In this document: piece by piece, positions 1-6,671 of the stretch
Numbering within the stretch: the first letter of the stretch is position 1
Layout: each line of letters opens with the position of its first letter
Source: Candidatus Zymogenus sp.
GTDB lineage: Bacteria; Desulfobacterota; Zymogenia; Zymogenales; Zymogenaceae
Assembly: GCA_030613285.1 (NCBI GenBank)
Contig: JAUWME010000047.1
Location: 1 to 9,780, forward strand
Direction of reading: 5' to 3'
Length of the DNA: 9,780 nt
The notes under the pieces: generated by a model
The model's input: only the letters and a program-made list of their open reading frames with translations
What the model was told of the DNA's origin: nothing
Database searches by the model: none
Translations under genes and position numbers: made by a program

Positions 1-849
1 CATCAGGATTGGAACTTTAAGGTAGTAAAGACGGGGGATAAATTGAGCCTTGGGAAGAAGGAGCTTGTCTTTATTGAGGCGCCAATGCTCCACTGGCCGG
101 ACACCATGATGAGTTACCTTACAGAAGACAATATCTTGTTCAGCAACGACGCCTTCGGACAGCACTACGCCTCGGAGTTTATGTTCAACGATCTTGTTGA
201 TCAGGGCGAGCTTTTTTACGAGTGCACAAAGTACTACGCGAATATATTGACTCCGTTCAGTCCCCAAGTAAAAAGGAAGATTGAGGAGGTGCTCTCGCTC
301 AAGCTCCCGCTGGATATTGTCTGCACAAGCCACGGCGTCATCTGGAGGGACAAGCCAGTTGAGATTATTCAGCAATATATGAAATGGGCGGATAATTACA
401 AGGAAAACCAGATAACCATCGTTTACGACACTATGTGGGACGGAACCCGCATTATGGCGGAGAAGATTGCAAAGGGGATAAGAGAAGCCGATGAGAAGGT
501 TGCCGTCAAGCTCTACAATCTCTCAAAAGCGGACAAGAACGACGTTATCACCGAGGTATTCAAATCGAAGGCAATCCTCGTTGGCTCTCCTACCATTAAT
601 CATGGGATTTTGACCGCCGTTGCCGCCTTTCTGGAAGAGATAAAGGGACTGAAATTTGTGGGCAAGAAGGCCGCCGCCTTTGGGTGTTATGGCTGGAGCG
701 GGGAGTCGGTGAAGGTTATTTCAGAGATTCTCACAAAAGCGGGTTTTGAGCTTATGGACGATGGAATTAGGGCCCTTTGGATTCCAGCCGATGAAAGCGT
801 TCAAAAGTGTATTGAATATGGGAAGGGAATAGCAAAGAACAACAGTTAG
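1..849 (+). CDS. Flavodiiron protein (FprA-type O2/NO reductase), 5'-truncated by window edge
   Basis: The frame is open from base 1, giving 282 residues up to TAG; the true start lies upstream of the window. Class A flavodiiron proteins are cytoplasmic enzymes that reduce O2 to water or NO to N2O, protecting anaerobes. What is seen is the end of the metallo-beta-lactamase-like diiron domain: EAPMLHWPD with a ligand His at fragment residue 31, FSNDAFGQH with the bridging Asp at 50, and CTSHGVIWR with a ligand His at 111. A flavodoxin FMN domain follows from about residue 136 to the end (ITIVYDTMWDGT phosphate-loop region, VGSPTINHG, FGCYGWSGES). The N-terminal HxExDH ligands would lie before the window. 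There is no C-terminal rubredoxin domain, so this is the plain FprA/Roo layout rather than NorV flavorubredoxin. The family call is secure; the in vivo substrate (O2 or NO) cannot be told. Confidence 0.95.
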   Translation, partial: HQDWNFKVVKTGDKLSLGKKELVFIEAPMLHWPDTMMSYLTEDNILFSNDAFGQHYASEFMFNDLVDQGELFYECTKYYANILTPFSPQVKRKIEEVLSLKLPLDIVCTSHGVIWRDKPVEIIQQYMKWADNYKENQITIVYDTMWDGTRIMAEKIAKGIREADEKVAVKLYNLSKADKNDVITEVFKSKAILVGSPTINHGILTAVAAFLEEIKGLKFVGKKAAAFGCYGWSGESVKVISEILTKAGFELMDDGIRALWIPADESVQKCIEYGKGIAKNNS

Positions 850-852
850 TTC

Positions 853-931
853 AAAAGGCCCCCCTCGTAAAAGGCCCCCCAATAAAAGGTTCGCAGAGGA
901 TAATGGTCACACCAAACAAGCAAGGGGGGCC
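853..931. repeat. Direct repeat AAAAGGCCCCCC (x2) with a distal complementary GGGGGGCC
   Basis: The 12-mer AAAAGGCCCCCC occurs at 853-864 and again at 869-880, four bases apart, just after the flavodiiron stop codon. A single GGGGGGCC at 924-931 is the exact complement of the GGCCCCCC core of either copy (857-864 or 873-880). In a transcript only one copy could pair at a time, giving two alternative 8-bp all-GC stems. Function is unknown. It lies between the gene and the terminator at 981, so it would be in the 3' untranslated RNA. Confidence 0.55.
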
Positions 932-980
932 ATCCCATATTGACTATTACTTAAGGGGCGTGCTATTGATGATATGTATC

Positions 981-1013
981 GTAGGGGCACATTAGGTTGT
1001 GCCCCTATTTTTT
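981..1013 (+). terminator. Rho-independent terminator after the flavodiiron gene
   Basis: A perfect 9-bp inverted repeat, TAGGGGCAC (982-990) and GTGCCCCTA (999-1007), encloses an 8-base loop. A run of T follows directly (1008-1013), the classic intrinsic terminator form for plus-strand transcription. The same 'taggggcac...gtgccccta' hairpin also resembles a dispersed intergenic repeat seen in many bacterial genomes, so it may be a recruited repeat unit. Between it and the next gene (1014-1145) I see only AT-rich sequence and one weak hairpin. Confidence 0.8.
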
Positions 1014-1099
1014 ATAAAAGTCAACTAATAAAAAATACTTGACAAATCCTCTTATCCCGTAATTTTGCCGTAAAACTTTCAGAGATATTACGAACATAG

Positions 1100-1118
1100 A
1101 CTGGAGAGTTTTTCCAGT
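1100..1118 (-). terminator. Weak hairpin downstream of the CDF transporter gene
   Basis: ACTGGAGA (1100-1107) pairs with TTTCCAGT (1111-1118) around a 3-base loop: eight pairs, one of them G-U. It lies 27 bp beyond the stop codon of the minus-strand transporter gene. No T-run follows on the minus strand, so it is at best a weak terminator or a 3'-end protecting stem. Confidence 0.3.
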
Positions 1119-1145
1119 TCGCCCGCAGTTTTATTAGGAAGGTTG

Positions 1146-2063
1146 TTACTTCTCAAACGGTTCCAGATGGACAACAACGTCGATGATCTCCGGCCCTTGC
1201 CCAAGGAGTCTCTCTTTGACCTCCTCTGAGATATCGTGACCATCTTTTACCGTCATCTCTTTGTCCACCTTTATGTGGAGATCAACCGCAAGGTTCAAGC
1301 CACTAAGGTATCGTGTCCTGACGTTGTGTACTAACTCCACCCCTTTTACATTAAGGGCGATTGTGGTGATTTTTTCGATGTCCTCTTCCGGTGCCCCTTT
1401 GTCCATAAGTGTCTCAAAGGCGGGATATGCAATTTTGAATGCGGCGCGATAAATGAAGAAAGATACAACGACAGCTCCAACGTTATCCAAAAACCCCCAC
1501 GATGGATTTATTGCAGCGCCAAGAACGGCAAGGGCGGCCGGTATTGAGCTCAATGCATCGGAGCGGTGGTGCCACGCATTTGCAACAAGGGATGCGGATT
1601 TAACCTTATTGCCGACCCAGGCCGTCCATCGATATAGTGGCTCCTTCAAGACAATTGAGGCGAGTGCTGCCCAGAATGCAATCCACCCAGGGGATGAATC
1701 TTGCTGCTGGTGAAGAGTCTGGATGGAATTGAACAAAATCCCGGTGGCAACAATAACAAGAAGGATTCCAATTCCCAGCGTAACAATCATCTCCAGACGC
1801 CGGTGTCCATGAGGATGGTCGGTGTCGGCAGGTTTGCTCCAGTACCTCACGCCAACAAGAATCGCCACATCGGTTACCATATCAGAAAGGCTGTGAACCG
1901 CATCGGCAACAACGGCCTGACTGCCCCCAATTGTCCCGCCGACGAACTTTAGTGCAGAGAGAAAAATATTAACCGCCATGCCCACGATTGTGACATTCTG
2001 AATTCTCTTCCTGCGCTCAAGGTCGAGTTTTTGAGCGTCGTCTGTAAAAGGTGCTTTTTTCAA
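1146..2063 (-). CDS. Cation diffusion facilitator (CDF) family metal/H+ antiporter, probably zinc type
   Basis: A 305-residue inner-membrane exporter of divalent metal ions driven by proton exchange, normal length for the FieF/YiiP-like family. After a charged N terminus there are about six hydrophobic segments up to residue 213, then a cytoplasmic ferredoxin-like domain. The transport site is visible as two HxxxD motifs, H57-SLS-D61 in TM2 and H165-HRS-D169 in TM5; such an HD-HD site is usually tied to Zn2+. HPHGHRRLE (83-91) is the conserved TM2-TM3 loop. Histidines at 246, 263, 276 and 299 match the usual metal-sensing positions of the C-terminal domain. The start is TTG at 2063: an in-frame stop lies just upstream (2073-2075), and the next Met, residue 29, is inside TM1. 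The ribosome site (AAAGAG) is weak. The gene has its own promoter at 2126-2153. Family secure; metal inferred. Confidence 0.93.
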   Translation of the reverse strand: MKKAPFTDDAQKLDLERRKRIQNVTIVGMAVNIFLSALKFVGGTIGGSQAVVADAVHSLSDMVTDVAILVGVRYWSKPADTDHPHGHRRLEMIVTLGIGILLVIVATGILFNSIQTLHQQQDSSPGWIAFWAALASIVLKEPLYRWTAWVGNKVKSASLVANAWHHRSDALSSIPAALAVLGAAINPSWGFLDNVGAVVVSFFIYRAAFKIAYPAFETLMDKGAPEEDIEKITTIALNVKGVELVHNVRTRYLSGLNLAVDLHIKVDKEMTVKDGHDISEEVKERLLGQGPEIIDVVVHLEPFEK

Positions 2064-2125
2064 TGTTGCTCTTTAAGTTAGACAGTTGTTCAAGAGTGGA
2101 CAAATCCCTTTTTTGAATATATGCC

Positions 2126-2153
2126 ATAATACGACATAAAATAGAATTGTCAA
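2126..2153 (-). promoter_or_regulatory. Sigma70-type promoter for the CDF gene
   Basis: Reading the minus strand, a perfect -35 TTGACA (2153-2148) is followed after 16 bp by TATTAT (2131-2126), five of six matches to the -10 consensus. Transcription would begin near 2119 and leave an untranslated leader of about 55 nt before the TTG start. An imperfect palindrome, TTGTCCACTCTTGAACAA on the minus strand (2103-2086), lies in that leader and could be an operator, but it matches no metal-regulator box I can name. Confidence 0.7.
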
Positions 2154-2438
2154 AAGGATTTCTTATATGATACAATTTTTTATTTGATTTTTGAATCAAC
2201 GGTGTTATTAAGTACATTAGTTTCTTGGTGATTAGTTTTATTAAAGAGTTAAAGGAAGTGATGTTGATGGGGTTTGGTCTCTTTACCATTTCGGATATGT
2301 AAAAATAATTATAAAAGAGTGAATTTGTATTAATGTTTTGACAATATTGCTGTAAGATGCTAAAAACAGGTATCGTTTTTTCATGGGTTTTTAATAAGGA
2401 GTGATTAGGATTAAAGGCGCTTGATAGGAAATTAGATG
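2154..2438. other. AT-rich intergenic stretch without a convincing gene
   Basis: This is the left half of the 796-bp spacer between the CDF gene and the FAD-enzyme gene. It is much richer in A+T than the flanking genes. A minus-strand open frame of 158 codons crosses it (2493 to 2017), but it starts inside a hairpin repeat, contains the CDF promoter, overlaps the CDF start and resembles no protein family, so I treat it as non-coding. A plus-strand TTGACA-17-TAAAAA at 2338-2366 looks promoter-like but leads into the repeats with no gene start nearby. Nothing else is recognised. Confidence 0.5.
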
Positions 2439-2488
2439 TCATTGCGAGGAGTGAGTTCATCCTTTGGATGAGTGAACGATGTGGCAAT
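2439..2488. repeat. Palindromic intergenic repeat (cattgcgagga...gtggcaat type)
   Basis: The outer arms ATTGC (2441-2445) and GCAAT (2484-2488) enclose inner arms GTTCATCC (about 2455-2462) and GGATGAGTGAAC (2466-2477), which meet at a TTT turn. Together they form a long imperfect hairpin. The opening 'gtcattgcgagga' is the usual left end of a repeat family dispersed between genes in many Proteobacteria, often mistranslated as small proteins. It carries no transposase and is probably a REP/MITE-like unit. Confidence 0.65.
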
Positions 2489-2526
2489 TTCAATATGCTT
2501 TTTGGCTACAGTGGAAAAGGAGATTC

Positions 2527-2602
2527 TCCCGCAGGGATAGCGCTATTAAGAATATACACCGCAGGTGTAGGCGCTATTAAGAATATTTGTTATTTAAGAA
2601 TA
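2527..2602. repeat. Tandem hairpin repeat with compensatory stem changes
   Basis: Two near-identical units share the pattern 'ccgcagg...gcgctattaagaatat': 2529-2555 and 2559-2586. A decayed third copy of the tail (TATTTAAGAATA) lies at 2591-2602. Each unit is headed by a small hairpin around a GCA loop: TCCC-GCA-GGGA (2527-2537) and TACACC-GCA-GGTGTA (2555-2569). Counting outward from the loop, the third and fourth pairs differ between units (C-G to A-T, T-A to C-G) yet stay paired. Unit 1 also holds the 10-bp palindrome ATAGCGCTAT (2537-2546), which an extra G disrupts in unit 2. Function unknown. Confidence 0.6.
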
Positions 2603-2696
2603 CCGTCGAGCTCTCTGCGGAAGCTTTGAATGGCAAGGTGTAGCAAGGCGACGAAGAAATAAAACGTTGTTTCCTTGGAAAGCGGGAATATTATTC

Positions 2697-2758
2697 TGGA
2701 TTCCCAATCAAGTTGAGAATGACAAAATAATGGATCCCCAGTCAAGCTGGGGATGATA
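2697..2758. repeat. Two tandem 28-bp 'tggat(t/c)ccc' hairpin repeats
   Basis: Copies at 2697-2724 and 2731-2758 share the frame TGGATyCCCArTCAAGyTGrGrATGAyA and are six bases apart. The second forms a perfect 8-bp stem, ATCCCCAG (2734-2741) with CTGGGGAT (2747-2754), around a TCAAG loop. The first forms the same stem with one mismatch. This is a widespread dispersed intergenic repeat type in anaerobic and deltaproteobacterial genomes. Between 2603 and 2696 no further structure is clear. Confidence 0.65.
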
Positions 2759-2775
2759 GAATAAAAAGGATTTCT

Positions 2776-2803
2776 TTGTCAAACTAGAAATATTAAATAT
2801 TTT
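2776..2803 (+). promoter_or_regulatory. Possible promoter for the FAD-enzyme / Fe-S operon
   Basis: TTGTCA (2776-2781, five of six) is followed after 16 bp by TATTTT (2798-2803, four of six). It lies just past the repeat cluster and would start transcription about 50 nt before the ATG at 2860. It is the best candidate in this spot but is only moderately close to consensus. Confidence 0.35.
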
Positions 2804-2859
2804 GTAGAAGAGCCGATTTTAAACTCTTTGGAGTAGACTTTTTAACATAGGAGGAAATT

Positions 2860-4221
2860 ATGCTGGAAACTTACGATCTAATTATTGTTGGTGCGGGAAG
2901 TGGTGGTTGTGCAACTGCAAAAATTGCTTCAGAAAAGGGTTTGAGCGTGCTTCTTATCGATAAACGAAAGAAAAAAGATATAGGCGATAAACTAACATAT
3001 GACACGATCCCCGCCTATGCCTTCAGGGAGATTGATATACCTTATCCCGAAGGTAAAGAGCTTGATATGAAGATGGAGAAGCTGAAAGTCCTCTCTCCAA
3101 ACAAAAAACATCATTTTGAGGCCCCTCTCGATGCATATCTTACTCACAGACTTCTTCTCGGACAACGTCTATTGAAATATGCCCTTGATGCAGGAGCAGA
3201 CCTCCTTTCTGAAGCCGATGTAATAAGTCCTCTTGTTGAAGACAACTTTGTGGTCGGGGTCAAATGCATGTTGGCGGATGGGTCGGAAAAGGAACTTCGC
3301 TCCAAGGTGACCTGTGATGCAAGCGGCATCAGGGCGGTGGTAAGGAATATGCTTCCAAAAGAAATATACAATGCGGAGGAGATTCGCCCCGAAGATACCG
3401 TGCAGTGTTATCGTGAGGTTAGAGACCTCATCGGCACGTGCGATTATGTTCCGCCGTCTGATTATCCCGGGTGGTATTGTATTCTTCAGAATAGAGGATA
3501 TTTTTGGATAGTCCCAGAGGGAGATGGAGAGGTAAATGTTGGATGTGGCCTCCCCATGTTTGCCGACAACCCGGATCCTGAAGACGTAACAATCGATTTT
3601 ATTAATGAACATCCACAAATCTTTGGCGAGGAAGTCTATGGCAAGGGCACTGGGCCAACCCCCTTTATTCCAATGCGTGCCGATCAACCTGAACTTGTTG
3701 CAAATGGGTTGGTTCTTGTTGGAGAGGCCGGATGGCAGATCGCTACAAATTCCGGATTCGGGGTTCCCGGTTCAATTGTTGCGGGAAAGCTGGCGGCGGG
3801 TGTGGTCGCAAAGGCGATTGAAACGGGTGATGTGAGCAGAGAAAAACTCTGGGAGTACAATGTTCTGTGGAAAAAAGGACAGGGCGCAGTAAGGGCATTT
3901 ACGGATGGGATTCGCTTATTAGTGCAGGGTCTCGATCATGACGAATTAAATAATCTTGTTAAATTAAAATTGTTAGGCCCAAAGGAATTCAGTCATCTTT
4001 GGAGAGATCAGACCTTCAGATATAACATTTTTGAAATGGTAGCGAAGTTCTTCAAAGGTATTGGCAATATACCTCTTCTTTTAAAGATATTTCGAGCGTT
4101 TCGAACTTGTGTGAAAATTGAAAAAATCTATCAAGATTTCCCGGAAGATGCGCGTGATTTCGATGCTTGGAAAAAAAGTAAGGATAAGGCGTATAAGAAG
4201 TTGTCTAAAATTGTTAAATAG
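2860..4221 (+). CDS. Geranylgeranyl-reductase-family FAD-dependent oxidoreductase
   Basis: A 453-residue flavoprotein of the GGR/p-hydroxybenzoate-hydroxylase fold. Visible parts are the N-terminal Rossmann motif VGAGSGG (10-16) with the ribose-binding acid D34 in LLIDKR, the middle motif CDASGIRAVVR (152-162), YFWIVPEGDGEVNVGCG (214-230) as in geranylgeranyl reductases, and the second FAD motif LVLVGEAGWQ (284-293), then SGFGVPGSIVAGKLAA. The family usually has GDA in that last motif; here it is GEA. A basic C-terminal tail (from about 400) may lie against the membrane. Family members saturate isoprenoid chains of lipids, quinones or chlorophyll using reduced flavin; the substrate here is unknown. 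The start is well supported: AGGAGG at 2849-2854 sits five bases before ATG. The stop is seven bases before the next gene, an Fe-S protein that could be its electron donor. Other FAD-dependent hydroxylases or halogenases remain possible. Confidence 0.85.
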   Translation: MLETYDLIIVGAGSGGCATAKIASEKGLSVLLIDKRKKKDIGDKLTYDTIPAYAFREIDIPYPEGKELDMKMEKLKVLSPNKKHHFEAPLDAYLTHRLLLGQRLLKYALDAGADLLSEADVISPLVEDNFVVGVKCMLADGSEKELRSKVTCDASGIRAVVRNMLPKEIYNAEEIRPEDTVQCYREVRDLIGTCDYVPPSDYPGWYCILQNRGYFWIVPEGDGEVNVGCGLPMFADNPDPEDVTIDFINEHPQIFGEEVYGKGTGPTPFIPMRADQPELVANGLVLVGEAGWQIATNSGFGVPGSIVAGKLAAGVVAKAIETGDVSREKLWEYNVLWKKGQGAVRAFTDGIRLLVQGLDHDELNNLVKLKLLGPKEFSHLWRDQTFRYNIFEMVAKFFKGIGNIPLLLKIFRAFRTCVKIEKIYQDFPEDARDFDAWKKSKDKAYKKLSKIVK

Positions 4222-4228
4222 TGGATAA

Positions 4229-5011
4229 ATGGGTCTTAAAGAGGAGATAAAAGAAAAAGCGATTTCAATAGGGTTTGATCTCGTTGGCGTGTCGGATTTA
4301 GCAAAGGTGGAAGAGTTGGAAGTCCTGCTTAAACGAGGACTAAAACCGCCGTCTAAAATATTTCCAGAGGCAAAATCGCTGCTGATTCTGGGCGTTGTTA
4401 TCTGGGACGAGGCGATGAACCTGTCGATTTCCAACGCCCGGGCAGATGGCAACAATGAAGTGGGTGTCTATTACAACATGTATTACGAGATCACCGAGAC
4501 CAGGGCGTGGAGGTTGATAAGATGGCTTTCGGATGAAAAGGGAATCAAAGGGGTTCCCACCCACAAAATACATCTGAAACCAGCAGCCATGCTGGCGGGC
4601 CTGGGTTTTATCGGACACAACACCCAGGTGGTCACAGAAAAGTACGGCCCCAGGGTCAGATTTGTGGGGGTTCTCCTCAACGAAGAGATTGCCCCGGATG
4701 AGCCGTATTCCAGAGACCTTTGCAAGGAGCAGAAACTATGTCAGGAGAATTCCCGCTGTGTCAAGGCGTGTCCATACAATGCCATCATTCCGGGCCCATC
4801 GATGGGTGTGCCGTTTGGAGAGAAGGTACTCATCGATAAATGCGTGGTCTTCCAACTTCCAGCGTTAAACCTTGAAAAGAGATGGGAGAAGTTCAGTCGT
4901 CGGGTTACAGACCGAGGTTTTTTGGAATGTACTCTCTGCAATCTTGTATGTCCATATGGCAAAACTGTGGAGGAAAAGATAATCCCCCAAAAGAGGGGGA
5001 TTACTATTTAA
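4229..5011 (+). CDS. QueG-like protein with two [4Fe-4S] clusters (epoxyqueuosine-reductase-related)
   Basis: A 260-residue protein resembling the core of epoxyqueuosine reductase and reductive-dehalogenase-like proteins. Residues 1-160 match the QueG N-terminal fold, including LKPAAMLAGLGFIGHNTQVV (117-136), the counterpart of the QueG 'AGLGWIGKNT' stretch, and VRFVGVLL. Eight cysteines follow: C165, C171, C177 and C181-P, then C205, C234, C237 and C241-P, the right number for two clusters, although the first spacing (x5, x5, x3) is wider than the usual CxxCxxCxxxCP. The HEAT-like C-terminal domain of many QueG proteins is missing, so tRNA queuosine reduction is not assured. Start ATG at 4229 is seven bases after the upstream stop, with only a weak ribosome site, which suggests translational coupling to the flavoenzyme gene. 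I infer a redox partner or electron-transfer role; a corrinoid-using enzyme is the alternative. Confidence 0.85.
   Translation: MGLKEEIKEKAISIGFDLVGVSDLAKVEELEVLLKRGLKPPSKIFPEAKSLLILGVVIWDEAMNLSISNARADGNNEVGVYYNMYYEITETRAWRLIRWLSDEKGIKGVPTHKIHLKPAAMLAGLGFIGHNTQVVTEKYGPRVRFVGVLLNEEIAPDEPYSRDLCKEQKLCQENSRCVKACPYNAIIPGPSMGVPFGEKVLIDKCVVFQLPALNLEKRWEKFSRRVTDRGFLECTLCNLVCPYGKTVEEKIIPQKRGITI
4980..5003 (-). terminator. Hairpin between convergent genes, likely terminator for the NlpC/P60 gene
   Basis: TAATCCCCC (4980-4988) and GGGGGATTA (4995-5003) form a perfect 9-bp stem around a 6-base loop. On the minus strand the stem is followed by TCTTTT, a fair terminator tail, and it lies 29 bp past the stop of the lipoprotein gene. 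On the plus strand it falls within the last codons of the Fe-S gene and is followed by ACTATTTAAA, so it may slow transcription both ways. Confidence 0.6.
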
Positions 5012-5031
5012 ACCACAAAATTTTCAAAAAT

Positions 5032-6495
5032 CTATTTAGTAGTGTTATCAGCTCTAATTACTATCACGTGGGTAATCCTCTCAATGAGGGAACCTTTTTT
5101 TCCACCCTCTCCCAAGGACAGCTCCGAGACCACTACCCTCCCGATATTATGAAGTTGGGATCGTCCCAAAAAGCTCTTGGTTCGAAATCCCCATGTGTCG
5201 TGGATTGCGTAATGTTTACCGTCAATCTCCCCAAGATAGATCATGACGTGTCCGGGAAGACGCAGTAGCGTGATTCCGGGGGGGGCGTCTTTAAGCACCT
5301 CGTATTTATCTTCAATGGGAGTCTCCTCGTCAAAAACCCCGATGACCACCCCAATCTTCGACTGTGATGTGGAGTTTCTGGGAAGAACAAAACCGTAAAC
5401 GCTGAAAATATCTCTGGTGTAGGCGGAGCAGTCCCAAAACCCGAACATTCCCCCCCAGCCGTATGGTTCTCCCAGCATGGAGAAAGCAATCTTGATAATA
5501 TTTTCCTGAGTAAATGGAGGAAATCCCGGGGCCACGGATGCATTTCTGTTGATGTAACCCCGCTTGAAGGTGAGCGCTCCATTAAATTTTCTTGATGGAA
5601 CTAATACCTCAAAGGCGTCCCCGCTCTTTTTTGTCGTAGGCACCCTGGTTCCCAGTCGGAGACGTCCGGCATAAGCTTGAAGACTCCTGTCGGCGTAGAG
5701 CCCTACCCACGGTTCGGTTACCACAAAAAAAGTTTTCTCCTGCTTTTTAATATTGATATTGAGGTAGCGAAGAATTTCTACTTTGCTTTTAGCGATGGCG
5801 ATATCTTGGGAGCGCACCCATCCCGATACATAAGGTGTTTCTACAAATAACCACCGCCTGTCTTTGGATTGGGCTAAAACCGAAAGGGGTGTCGCAAAAG
5901 AGAGGAGGCTCATCTGGAAATAGTCGAATTGGTAGTCATCCTTTGCCTCCATGGCAATCTCTCGTGTGGGGAGTACCCTGATGTCAGTCTCCCGAACCGT
6001 CATTCCCCACCGAACTTCTATTTCGTCTGGAAGTGTTCCGGTGTCGATACTCTCTTTCATCTTAGTGTAGAAGTTCTCTGTGAGGGGGTAGTTGTTGTGC
6101 CCCAAAAATGGGTGGGATTTCGCCCAGTCGAAAAGACTATCGACATTTGCACTAACTTCTTCGCCCTTTACTTTTACCGGTGATGAAAAAATATCCTTGA
6201 GATAAACTTTTAATTTGAGAATATCTCGATTGAAGGCGTTGATTTCATCTTCTGTCATAATTACGTTTGTCGGATTGGCGAGCCTTGCGCTCCAAAATGT
6301 TGGTGATCGCATATTTTTTGTAACCGACGGCAGGGGGGTAGTGACGAGGCTTTTGGATTCGTCAACTGTTGAAATTGTAACACATCCCGAAAGGAGGGTG
6401 AAGATGAGTAAAAGAATTGGGAGGTGTGGATAAGGTGCTGTTTTGTTTTTGAGCTTATACTTGGTATCACTCTTTTTATTTAGTATGAAGGTCAT
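5032..6495 (-). CDS. SH3-domain NlpC/P60 (C40) peptidoglycan endopeptidase lipoprotein
   Basis: A 487-residue cell-envelope hydrolase, expected to cut the gamma-D-glutamyl to diamino-acid bond of peptidoglycan stem peptides. The N terminus is a lipoprotein signal: basic residues 7-18, hydrophobic 24-35, lipobox L35-S-G-C38. An N-terminal stabilising region (about 60-165) is followed by two SH3b-like stretches (about 165-235, with WLFVETPYVSGWVRSQDI, and about 255-320, ending RGYINRNA). The NlpC/P60 catalytic domain lies at about 330-485. Its triad is visible as C356 in WDCSAYTRDIF, H416 in LPGHVMIYLG and H432 in YAIHDTWGF. This is the N_NLPC_P60/SH3/NLPC_P60 order known from Desulfovibrio and Bacteroides proteins. 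ATG at 6495 has AGGAG seven bases upstream. It is transcribed alone: 176 bp separate it from the next minus-strand gene, and it converges on the Fe-S gene. Confidence 0.95.
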   Translation of the reverse strand: MTFILNKKSDTKYKLKNKTAPYPHLPILLLIFTLLSGCVTISTVDESKSLVTTPLPSVTKNMRSPTFWSARLANPTNVIMTEDEINAFNRDILKLKVYLKDIFSSPVKVKGEEVSANVDSLFDWAKSHPFLGHNNYPLTENFYTKMKESIDTGTLPDEIEVRWGMTVRETDIRVLPTREIAMEAKDDYQFDYFQMSLLSFATPLSVLAQSKDRRWLFVETPYVSGWVRSQDIAIAKSKVEILRYLNINIKKQEKTFFVVTEPWVGLYADRSLQAYAGRLRLGTRVPTTKKSGDAFEVLVPSRKFNGALTFKRGYINRNASVAPGFPPFTQENIIKIAFSMLGEPYGWGGMFGFWDCSAYTRDIFSVYGFVLPRNSTSQSKIGVVIGVFDEETPIEDKYEVLKDAPPGITLLRLPGHVMIYLGEIDGKHYAIHDTWGFRTKSFLGRSQLHNIGRVVVSELSLGEGGKKGSLIERITHVIVIRADNTTK

Positions 6496-6671
6496 TTAAA
6501 TCTCCTGCTATTTTTGGTTTTTGAGGAGTACCCGGCATTCAACAATTTTATGTAAAACAATAATGGAGTGGGTGAGTATTGCCTTTTTGTGGAATTTCAT
6601 TGCGATAATCCTTTAAAGATACTAATTATTTGACGTTTTCGTATATCGGCGGTGTGGGGTCTATATTATTT

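Noticed and set aside
903..995. Small plus-strand ORF of 30 codons (MVTPNKQGG...) with GAGG just upstream
   Set aside because: It ends inside the loop of the terminator hairpin and its tail is encoded by the hairpin repeat itself. Nothing beyond a chance start and ribosome-like site supports it.
1039..1067. TTGACA on the plus strand after the terminator
   Set aside because: There is no acceptable -10 at 16-18 bp, and any transcript would run antisense into the end of the CDF gene.
2338..2366. Plus-strand TTGACA-17-TAAAAA
   Set aside because: A plausible promoter by sequence, but about 500 bp from the next start codon and leading into repeats. The AT-rich background makes chance matches likely.
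2017..2493. Minus-strand open frame of 158 codons
   Set aside because: Its start lies inside a hairpin repeat, it spans the CDF promoter, it overlaps the CDF coding start in another frame, and the translation is low-complexity with no family resemblance. Probably open by chance in AT-rich DNA.
2439..2758. Possible CRISPR array
   Set aside because: The repeats are of different families, only two or three copies each, and not separated by unique spacers of even length. No cas gene is present.
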